NCBI RefSeq assembly: GCF_000150275.1
Contig: NW_002060944.1
Span: 8,766,159 to 8,830,158, forward strand
DNA: 64,000 nt
Direction of reading: 5' to 3'
From: Trichoplax adhaerens
Lineage: Eukaryota; Placozoa; Uniplacotomia; Trichoplacea; Trichoplacidae
Positions 47,087-57,861 of the stretch are shown here, one piece after another. The position numbers and the translations under genes were made by a program. The notes under the pieces were generated by a model that worked only from the letters and a program-made list of their open reading frames with translations, was not told the origin of the DNA and did no database searches. Positions within the stretch are counted from its first letter, which is position 1; each line of letters opens with the position of its first letter.

Positions 47087-50000
47087 CTACGATCACAAAA
47101 TTATTAAATTTGATTATCATCGGTATAATTCTGTTATTACTTGACCTTGCAGTATATTTATTTATTTAAGTAAAATTCATAATTTAAGATCAACGAGATT
47201 TTACAGTCTTGGCGTGTAAGGTGCTATGAATATTGTACCATTCCGAGTTACTGGACTTTGACAGTTATCCCCTTCAAATCCTCCTAAGCGGCTAAAATTA
47301 AGCTAATAAATGAAAGTTGATTACTAAAAGGGAAATTAACGTTGAAATTGAATTTTGAATTAGAGCTGTCTAGAAATAATCTCAACAAGAGTTATGACTA
47401 ATGATATATTTCAATTTGTTGCTAGACGTATCTTTACACTGATTAATTAGATGACAAATTACATTTAAAATTGTTACATCCAGTAGCTACGCTGATGATT
47501 AAGAGTCAGTACAATAATCGCTATTTTTGTAAGTTTGTAACTTACTATAGATTAATAAATATATTCTCAGCAAACATCAACATTTTGAGTCTTGCTTAGA
47601 ATTAAACGTTTGTAATACCTGCAACTTGGTTTATTATTGTTCATTTTGCATTGTCCGTTATTGCTGCAATATCCGTGAGAGCAAACAAAATCTGAAATAG
47701 GACAAAAGCACGAATATTTACCTAATACTTACCTGTTTTTAAATATCAGTAGTTTTATAAAGTATTACTGCTTTCATTTCGATAACATTTGTTTATTTTA
47801 GTTGACGTACTCATATCGAAAAGGGGCGTTTGTTGGACTTGACTATCGGTGGAATCATGTACGCGACATGAATAGGCACCATTATTACCTATGGCTAACG
47901 GACTAAAGACGAGGTATGATGTAATTTTAGATTTCGTATCGCTGACGACGTTACTGATTTTGGTTGCATTTCCAGGTACGAAAGTAATATTATTTTTCGT
48001 CAAAGTAATAGAAGGCAGTGGGCGTCCGACAGCTTGACATTGTAATCTGGCATAGGAACCTACCATAAAGTTAGTTATGTTTGCAGAAATAGGCAGAATC
48101 GTAATAGGGATATGTAGAGTGTAGACGTGTACGAATATATATTTAGCAAAATTTAGAAAAAGACTGATCCATTAGATCAATAAAATGAAAACTATAGTCA
48201 CTAACGTGCTAATTCAATTTGGCAATTATTTCCCGTGTGTAGAGGATCACAACTAGTATATCAGAATCAATATTGTCATTAACATTATCATAGGCGCTTT
48301 TCAATTTTAAATGTATATTAAATATCTACGTCCATTAAGTTGAGTAAATATTAGCAGCTACTACATTATAACGAAATTCTAATTATAGACATTAGACTAA
48401 AGACATAAGCAAAAAAAGAAATTGTGGCTTAGAGACTGAATATGCCTATGTTTAAAAATGATGCTTACATGAAACTGATAATTACTTGAGAATAACTCTG
48501 ACCTACATTATCGAATACGGAAAAGGTATTATTCCCGATTTAATGCTACGAAATTATTTGCTATTACCTGCATATGGCTCCAGTTTCGGTTTGATGACAT
48601 TCGCCATGTGAATTGCAAAATTCTGGGGAACAGGTAAACTCTATAGACATAATGGGGACAGTTATCAATAATTACAATCGCTAGTAACAAATAAAGCGTC
48701 ATTCAGGATTAACATTAGAGCCTTCATTTAGAATTCTAATAAAACTGAGCTAATAATACAAAGAAATTAGTTGTACTCGTATACTTTATTTCTCAAGTCT
48801 TATAAAATATTTGATAAGTCTGCAAAATAGCTAAGTTTCATCGACTTAAGTAAGTTTATGGTATTACTCTTAATAACTTTACTGCTAATGTTGTCCGTGA
48901 CTTGGCAATAGTATGCGCCCGCATCACTGAGAATAAGAGTTTGAATAACTAAGATCATGATAGTGTCTTCATTAGAATTAACATCTCCGGGATACATATT
49001 GATTAGATCTCCAGGTGTAACTTGTTTGCCATTGTGATACCAGTTGAACTTAGGTTTTGGCCTTGCTTTAGCTTGGCATTTTAGGCCAATACGTGATCCA
49101 AGTAGAAATTTAGAGACATTTGATTGTGCCACTACTGAGCTCAGGGGAATATCTAACAAAGATTTGGATAGTAAACAAATCAGTTAAAGTTTCAGGTGTA
49201 ATTTGATTTAGGAACCTAAGAATATTGTAAACTCTAATTGAACGTGCCACCACTGTAAAAATTTAAGAAATTATGCAATGACGACATCTATTAAACTTTA
49301 AAAATCTCTTACGTGGCAGCTGAGTCTCACAGTGATTTCCAGTAAATCCAAAATTACAGCTGCAGTATAAAATGGTTAAAGGTTTATATGTTAATACAAC
49401 TTTACCATAATTCATTATTTTTGTGCGATAGAACGTTAAATCGCATTTATAAACTGCTATTAGTACTTTTGTAATATCGTTTTTTTGGTAATTGTTTATT
49501 ATTCCTAGAGTACGAAATGGGATTTTACCTGCACTTCAGCGAATCGCTGCCAGCTATCTTACTACATGTTCCTTGACTACTACAAAACTTGACAGAACAA
49601 CCTATCCCTATTTTGTAGTATTTAAATAAGAGTTATAAATGAAATATTACTTTGCTTATAAACATACTACAATACTTCATTCATTGTTTTGTCATTTTTC
49701 TAATATACTTACTAATAGAGATTGCGGGACTATTAATCAACGTGAATGAAACATAATGAGCGACACATCGATATTCTCCGTTGTTAGATAACATTAAATT
49801 ATTGATAATCAGAACGGATCGGGCCAGTGTACGATTCGATAGTAATGTAGGCTGAGGAATAACCATAACATTGCTGCTATTTCCAATTTCAACGCCATTT
49901 TTAGACCATTTAAGTTTTGATAACGGGCGAGATACTGCTTGACACGTCATTAAAACGGAAACACCTTATACATAGGTCGAGGTATTGCTCTGAACCAAAA

Positions 50001-51434
50001 CTTCTTTCACAGACAATCCTTGAAAGGTTGTGATAAAACGATTACTACTTTGAAAAAGTTAATATAATTGAAATCATAACAATTACAATAATTATAATAA
50101 ACAATTAAGAGAAAGAATTGTAGCTATTTCAATATACAGTAAACCAATTTATGCAATGTAATTACAGTAAATCGAAAATAGTAGTTGTAGGTTAGCTTAC
50201 CTGGTAGCGAGGTTTCGCACTGAATGCCTGTGTGATATTGATCACAAATAGATTATATAGCACACAATAATATCTCAGCAGTAAGATCAAGTCGCCAAGA
50301 AATTGATAAATAATGTAAAGAAAATTTTCTTTCAAAGAGAACTATAAGATTTTAATAAAAATTCTGAGCAAATTTTAAATGTTTGAGAAGTGAAGTGATC
50401 TTATCCTTAATTTACCCTGATCAAAGAGCAAGATAAAAAATTACATTTATAAAGAATTAATCGATCAAGGAATACGCGTACTATGGGCGTCCTATTGTTG
50501 CAATACTATTTTACTGGTAAGACTGTGAAACTTCAAAAATGATATAGGCTACTGCAGCAGCTTATAAAATACGTTACTGTTAGATCAGACGCAGATTTAT
50601 TTGAAATTTACCTGCACTGAATTTGGCTACCATTATTAATTTTTCTACAGCTTCCATGATAGTTACAGAATGTTGATGAGCATGCCACTCCTATAAAATA
50701 TTATAATTTAAAAGCTTAAATTATACATATTATCAAAGTTATATTATTGTTGTCAATAGAAAATTTATTAATAAACTAAAGTATTGAAAAATTAAAATTT
50801 AAGAGGTACAAGATGGATGACTTGCACATTCAGTAATTTTACTTCGTAGGACTTGCAGTAAAGCTTACTTAAAGTGATTGTTGTACTCTGTATAATTGTG
50901 CCGCCATCTTTGTAATTTCCCACGCACTTATAATTTCCATTATTAACCAGTATTAAACCCTTTAAAATTATTACTGATTGTGCATATGTACTATTAGCAG
51001 ATGAAACAGAGTTCATGATATGGACGTTACTGCCATTAATTAATGGAACACTATCTTTAGTCCAAGATAGTTTGGCGAGGGGAAGCGATGTTGCTTTGCA
51101 TGTCAGAGCAGCATAGATGCCATAATAATAAGTTGTAGTATTACTTTGAACTGTAACCGTGGTTAGAGGAATATCTATCAAGAAGTCAAAAATAGCTCAA
51201 GCTTAATATCATCATAATCTAGCAAATAAAGCTGATTTGTATCTATCAAAATTAAATAAGTCATTCATAGTAGCAAATGCTTTATGCGTATTGATAAAGC
51301 ATTCAACGAGAAAAGAAAGAAAGCTGGAATGTAAATTGAGTTTATCTAACCAACCAGATAATAAAGATAAAATCTATATTTAATTACCGGGTAGCTTTGT
51401 TTCGCAGTTGCGCCCTGTGCTATATCGATTGCAG
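46541..51434 (-). pseudogene. Gene C: 5'-truncated, broken Ig/EGF/TM receptor paralogue
   Basis: Sixteen exon homologues: EGF half-exon 51388..51434; Ig 50869..51174; EGF 50612..50690 + 50201..50247; Ig 49713..50018; EGF 49529..49607 + 49313..49359; Ig 48850..49152; EGF 48568..48640 + 48206..48252; Ig 47811..48113; EGF 47619..47691 + 47239..47291; TM 47002..47086; 46763..46812; tail 46541..46644. Lengths match genes B and D exactly, but four lesions are visible: an in-frame TAA at 49966..49968 (Gln codon in gene D), acceptor AG changed to AC at 48114-48115, acceptor AG changed to AT at 50248-50249, and donor GT changed to TT at 48848-48849. The core Ig Trp is Leu in the 47811 Ig, and an EGF Cys is Arg at 47239..47291. 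No 5' exons (rest of the first EGF, SRCR half, signal) were found. A short expressed remnant cannot be excluded. Confidence 0.8.
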
Positions 51435-54400
51435 CTGTATTTAACGGAAGGAGTAAAATAAAACGTTTAAATTTACACAAACACGTAACTGCAGATGAGA
51501 TAACTTTGAAGGATGATTTATAGTACTGCATATTTGAATTGAAGTAATAATTTTACAGTATTATAAAACTGTATCCTATATTTCTTCTTCTAGCTAGATA
51601 ATGTATTCGCTTATTTATTGACGTTTAAAGCCCAGTTGCAGTGATCATTTCGTAAATTTTTAATTACTGTAATTAAATGTGTAAAAATTTTAATATATAT
51701 TAGTTTTTGCTGAGTTTAGGTATCATAGCGAAATTACTAGAATGGAATGACTTTTGCCGGTAACTATTTAAATGGCTTTTGCTATAGCGGTCACAGCCCT
51801 GTAGAAGCACGATAAAATAAACTTTTTTCTCTTGCGCTATGACTGAATATTCTAATTACTACTATAATAGTGTATATTATGCTATATTTATTTTAGAGTG
51901 CATATTAATAAGATGTATTATCATATACTTTGTGTTATTAAAAGCTTCGCAACACGATAACGTAATGTACGATCAATAAGTCGACTTCGTGAGCCACGTA
52001 TCAGGGAGCAATAGCTACTCTCTCAGAAGTACTTTTCTTATTATACTAGACTACAAAAAAGACTTAGACACTTCGTATCTTACGTTAAACGCAAATCTTA
52101 ACAACTCTCTTTATAATACGATATATCGCATTTATATACTCTTTTACAGTAGCAAAGACATCCAGGTTAGTAATATTAACATTGAAACCTGCTAATGAAT
52201 CAAAAGCTAATTTTATCTACTGCTACCTAATGAAGACAACAATATATACAATCTACCATAAGTGGGTTACAATCACAGTAATTTCAATTGTAAGAAGACT
52301 ATACGCGATTCCCTAATTAAACTGCTAATTTCAGTAAGCTGTATCTATATACAGGTTTCGGCCAAACCCCGAAGTTGGCATATTTATATATAAACTAACA
52401 TATGTATCACCATTAAAGCTGGTGCTATATTTAAATATCACATATCTAACTTAGAAAGTCTTTAAATAAGGGTAAATTAATAAAATTATCCTAGCATAGA
52501 TGTTTTCTACTATAATCTTGATATTACAGTGTATAACACTGTAATACCTATTATAGCATGTAATGTCTATAGTGTATTTCAGATTGCTACTGTGTGTTTG
52601 CGTTGATTCGATATTACCTGAATTTATTATGCCACAAGCTTGCTATTGTTACAGCCTACATAAACATCATAATTGATCATAGTTACTGTAGTATTTAACA
52701 CTTGTTCATTTTAGGTATTTAATATGAATAAATACTCCCTAAGGACGGAGTTAGCCTATACCTGTATACTAAAGAGATATCTGACAAATCAGTTGCATAG
52801 TAACCCTACTCTACGTGTACAATAGACTATCAAAAATCTAAGTTTAAAAAATAAGTAAATGCCAATAGCTTCACGGTTTAATCACTTTAATGTACATGAG
52901 CGTCAGTCTCCTAATATAGTTTATTCAGAAATTCTATCTACTAAAAGTCTACTATCGTCGTTTCAAATACTGATATAACGCTAGCATTAAAAATAACAAA
53001 AGATGGCGTTGGATCAATAATTTCAGACGGTAATAGGCCACTTTTAGCAAATAGAATTGCTTATATATTTACATCAGGAGCCTGCCACTAAAGCATACTA
53101 AAACGTAAAGCTGCTGGGAAATTATTAATTTTATTTTAAAATGAAAATTAACTTTTTAATATGGTCTAGACTATTAGACTGTACAGTTAAAACTGTACAA
53201 TGTAAAAGTTGTACCGTACTGTATGTACTGCACTCTATGCGTGTGTTACAAACTGAGTGGTGGCAAGTTCGCAAAATTCTGCATCACTGAAAGATTGCCT
53301 AGTGCTGTTAGTAGCGCCTTGGTGTTTTGTTGATTGCACCCAATATCACTTATAGAGTGAGATTTTTCCTGCGACATGTAGATGCGGGTAGTGTTTTGCA
53401 TCAATTAAGGCTGCGTATCAGGACAATCGGTTGTGCTGAATTTCAATGCAAATACAGTATAGAACGGTATTACGACCTGACTAGGAAAATGGTTGGAGAG
53501 ACCGTACTGTGTCTTTAATTTCGTTTTAGATACTTTAACTTGGAAAAATAGAACTAATACTAACGGGGGGGGGGTGCAGTCGCTTATACCGATATAATCT
53601 TTGAGTTAACTGTACGTATAGAAATGGTTATATAGATAGCAATACGTTTCATCTATACTTTTATTAAATATCTTATCCAAATATAGTATTGCTGTACAAC
53701 GTACTGTACATACAATGCACATGTAACAGCGACTGATAGTTTGTATTAGAAACTCTAAGTAAAGAGAACTAAAATTATACAATACTGCAATATAAAATAA
53801 TAGAAATGTCGAAAGCTAATTGCTCATTCGTACTGATCTGTCAGTACGGAATTTGAGCCTAATGTAAATTACATTTTTCAAAATTTAAAGACATAATATA
53901 ATATAACAACTATAGCTGAATATCTTTCAACCATCGTAGAGGGCTGGCTACGCCCATGTAATAGTGTAATATTAATCAAATCAAGTGGAAGAAAGCTGCT
54001 AGTCGTGGCGTTATGACTTCAAGGTTAAAACGTCTACCTACCTGTTACGGCATTACATAGCCTTAATTTTTAGAGTTTAAGAAAGGATTGTTGCTGACAG
54101 TGTTTCAGTGCTATAGTATAGGAAATACCAGGATTTATTGTACTTGCAACTGTAGGAATTAATATCCTATAGTAAATTAATATTATTCATGCTTTATTCG
54201 AAAATTGAAAGCTATGAACGTTATTTGTAATGTGATACATTGATTAGCCAATAAGGTTTTGTGATTACGTGCGTAATTTAGATAAGATTATTCTTAATAA
54301 AATAAATATATTTTTTTATCTAATTACATCCTCAAGGTGTGTCTGGTATTTCTTTGTGATGATAAACGCTTATTTATGAGCGTACTTATTGGTTTGAATC

Positions 54401-54921
54401 AGTCGAATTTGAGAGACAACAGTGAGTAGTGAGTTACTGAATAAAGCTGTTTTGTAGATTATAGTACAGCGTATCTACTGGTGGTGAGCCTTTTAAGCTC
54501 ACTGCACAGTGTACAGTACAGTACCGTATTACCGATGTTGACGTAATTATGGTATCGTCGTACAGTAAAAGTATGGTGCAGCATTGTTTGTTTATGTTAT
54601 GCTGTGCATACCTGAGCTACCGTCGATGCAAAGAACAGTCAAGGCATACAGCAATAATTTCTATATACTTTGCCATCGAAAAATCTGAGAGAATTAGTAA
54701 AACGTGCGGTACACTACGGTACAAAATTCGGCATTATGGAGTAAAATATGTTGACGAATTTTGTACCATAGTGTTATTTATTAATTACATTGGTAGCGTT
54801 GCATATCGCAAAATTGATCAGTAACGGATTCGTTTTAAAACTAGGGCGAATTGTATCGGCTAGATTGAATCCGACTTGATTACAATCCGTGAAATATGAT
54901 ACTTTGCATTACACTGCTGTA

Positions 54922-55055
54922 TAGGGTTGGTGTTAGGACTAACTAAGGTTACCAACATTGTCATTCAGAAAACAATTTGAACAATTTGAAGCGTATTCCT
55001 AACACTCATGCTAAACCCTAGTTCTAATCGCAATCCTAGCTCTAACCCTAGCCCT
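54922..55055. repeat. Degenerate CCCTAA/TTAGGG-like inverted repeats
   Basis: AGGGTTGGTGTTAGGAC near 54922-54939 faces CTAAACCCTAGTTCTAATCG and CTCTAACCCTAGCCC at 55011-55054, an inverted arrangement of telomere-like words. More likely a transposon end or satellite than a real telomeric tract, since the units are irregular. Confidence 0.5.
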
Positions 55056-55691
55056 CCGTAATTTGGGGGCAAGAAAACTGTTTTACAGACAATAGCCTAT
55101 AAAGATGGTAAGTTCATTGGCAAATAGACTGACTTGAATAATTATGTATCAAAAATTTAAAGTTCAATCAGTTCGTGATAGTAACGTAATGAAGAATACA
55201 AGTTTGTTTCAATTTAAATACAAAGTACTCGTGATAAGGTTTGATTCGTATCAGAATCGATATAACAATTGCATTGAGCTGGTATAATAAAGATTATCAT
55301 TCAAACTAATGTAATAATTCTTCTTTTCTGTAATCTTGGCAATTTGAAATGAACAACTGAATATACATCTAGACGAATATATTCGTATAGCCATGATAAA
55401 GCCTACCTACGCGTCCATACTGGCATACTATAAACAAGGGTACAATTTCCTTCATTGTTACAAATTTCACAATAACAGGTAAAATATAGTCAAGTAGACA
55501 AATATACAATAAATTAGTAGATCGGTTGATAAAATAATCAATTTAATGAAAGAATTCTAAAATTACTAAGCGATAAATTCCTATTACTGTTATGAAACAA
55601 ATTATTTCTTTTACTAGAAGACGTAGGATTAACAGAATATTTTATTGATAGTTTAATAACGTAATTTTAGAGCTGAACCATGCAATCTATA

Positions 55692-55853
55692 CATTTTCTT
55701 CTACATCATCGGAATCAAGCATAGGATCATAATCGTCGCCTTCCACCATATCATCTAAATCTATACTTCCGCTATCTTCACTGTCACTCGCGTTATCAGT
55801 ACTTAATTGTTCAGCAACCCTCGAAATTGAAATAATAATCGTAATTGTCATTC
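55692..55853 (-). CDS. Small acidic ORF or terminal exon, unknown
   Basis: A minus-strand frame of about 54 codons with strongly biased composition: DNASDSEDSGSIDLDDMVEG, then DYDPMLDSDDVEEN and a stop near 55692. It can be read from an ATG or as a last exon after an AG at about 55814. Such acidic stretches occur at termini of nuclear proteins and some transposases. No family is recognised. No partner exon was found upstream, so this may be a remnant. Confidence 0.35.
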
Positions 55854-57569
55854 CTAATAAGGAGACACTTTAGCACATTTCTGCAGTCCATTTTGCCCAA
55901 AATAGGATTTGAAAAGTGAAACCTGTTTTTAATCAGGGGGGGACGCTTACCCAAATGGAGGCGATAGCGCAGTACTTTACGGTACTTAATTAGTCATCAT
56001 TGATTATATATTTAAATTATTGATGACCAATTGACCAGCCAATAGATATCTTGTAACATTTACGAGAACCGTGTCCCTTTAAGTCGTAACTAATTCCCGA
56101 CTAAGGAATGTTGAATATTGTTTGTATGATTATGATTGTAACTGATTACTTAATATTAATGGTGGATGGCAATGATTGTTAATGAAAATATTCGTTTACC
56201 GTAGGATTGTCAGTTTAACATTATATATATGTATGTACTATGTAGAAGGGAATATTAGAGTATAATCTGTCCTAAGATATGTACGACTGATCGCTAGTAT
56301 CCTAGTTGGTAACTACGTTTAGCTTACTTTAGAATTTATGATTCATAGTAGAGAGACCACCAACCGCTCTGCGAAGCATATAAAATGGCGGTGTAGTCAA
56401 GAATACTTTAGTCTTGTTTTGTTGCAGTTCTTGGTTCTATTGAAATCGTGGACTAACCACTTAGAAGCTGATTGTTTAGCTGAAGTAATCATTGAACCAG
56501 AAGTCGTAAGTTTCCCTGTAAGTTTTTAAATATGTTCAGAATTCAGCCATATTGTTATATTTATTTGTAAGACTCACTGATTACTGTAAGTGGCTTGATA
56601 GATAAAATATAATAAATAAATCGGTGTTATCCCCTAATCTCCACCTTGTATCAAGTGCTCTAATCATGGCGCAATTTAGTAATAACAACGCTAAATTATT
56701 ATACATGTTACAGAAGCCGTTGGCAATGAAGTAATATGATATTCTATTCTAACTATCTGGCCAGGACTATAGTTAGCAGTATTAGACTAGATCATAATAC
56801 TTCGCACTGGAATATCTGACCGTAAAATATTAAATGTTTCTTATCTATAAATGCATTAACAGATACTTTCACCTTTTTTTTCGATCTATTTAAATATATT
56901 GTTTCGGATATAATTTACTTGCTTGGTAAGATGACTTCACAATTATCTACTGTGTAACTATTATATCATTTGCTAAAGGTTGGCATAAATAAAAATATAC
57001 ATAAGATTAGCCCTATGCTATATCTCAAAGCATTGATACGTATACCCTTTTGTTAAGCAATTTAGAGGTCATGGCAAAATATCGCAAGTAATATTTTATC
57101 TATTAACTACGCATTAAGACCTGCGTAAAATTTAGATATTCTTTCCATTCAAATCTATTTTAAAACTATTACATTAGAATAACATTTATTGTATAATGTT
57201 CAATCGATTTTTATTTTAGTGATGTTAATCAAGCCATATCTATAAAAAGTCAATGTTAAATTTGAAGTGATATTTTATCGAATTAGTTACATTGCTTCTA
57301 AAAATAAAGTGTTTAATTAATTAATAATCTCTCTCAAGAAATCGAAGAATTAACTGAGAGCCCTGATTTTCATTTAATTATGATGCATAAAAATATTTGT
57401 CTTACTGACGTATCTATACTGACACATAAATTTAGATATTGCATAAGAACGGGTATGTAAATATCAAACTGTGATATGACCGACACTAAAATAAAAAGCT
57501 CCTTAAATCAAAATTACCTATATTTAAAATTGAAAATCTAAACATGCCTAAAAAATAATACTGGTATAT

Positions 57570-57861
57570 TTATAGATCGTTATCTTGTACGTCAAAGTCT
57601 TGATTTTCGTACCTTTCATCATAATTAGGATTTCCGAATGATTGTGACTCCATCGATTTCAATTTAAATGCAAATTTTCCTACAAGTAATTATCAGAACA
57701 GACCATAACCGATGAAATTAGCCGTAAAATCAACATATGCGGTGGTTACATTCAATTTTTACAAACACTTTTCGATTTAAATTATTTCTTCTACGGTATA
57801 TTATGACTTACCGGTCGAACTACCAGCCTTGCCGAATGACAAACTTTTACGCTGAAATGTT
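57570..57861 (-). CDS. Gene D cytoplasmic tail exons
   Basis: Exon 57812..57861 (50 nt, TFQRKSLSFGKAGSST, phase 2 to 1) and last exon 57570..57679 (110 nt with stop, phase 1), containing NPNYDE and RYENQ. An acceptor 10 nt downstream at the CAG before CGT would break the frame, so the upstream AG was used. Gene C shows the same. Confidence 0.8.

Larger units (their letters stand above)
51435..57569. other. Gene-poor, repeat-containing spacer between genes C and D
   Basis: About 6 kb with no receptor exon that I can recognise, although gene C's missing 5' half should lie at its left end. Holds a 10-bp G run (53565-53574), GTACAGT-rich palindromic words (53180-53240, 54505-54535), CCCTAA-like degenerate repeats (54922-55055) and a small acidic ORF (55696-55860). 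Plus-strand ORFs at 53327-53518 and 54549-54824 have no recognisable domain. Confidence 0.6.

Noticed and set aside
51435-53000. Missing 5' exons of gene C
   Set aside because: I looked for the EGF first-half pattern and for Ig or SRCR motifs upstream of 51434 and found no frame with the needed cysteines and splice sites.
53327-53518. Plus-strand ORF of 63 codons
   Set aside because: No recognisable family or composition signal; the nearby G run and GTACAGT repeats suggest non-coding repeat DNA.
54549-54824. Plus-strand ORF of 91 codons in the spacer
   Set aside because: No recognisable domain, no splice or homology support, repeat-rich surroundings; could be chance.
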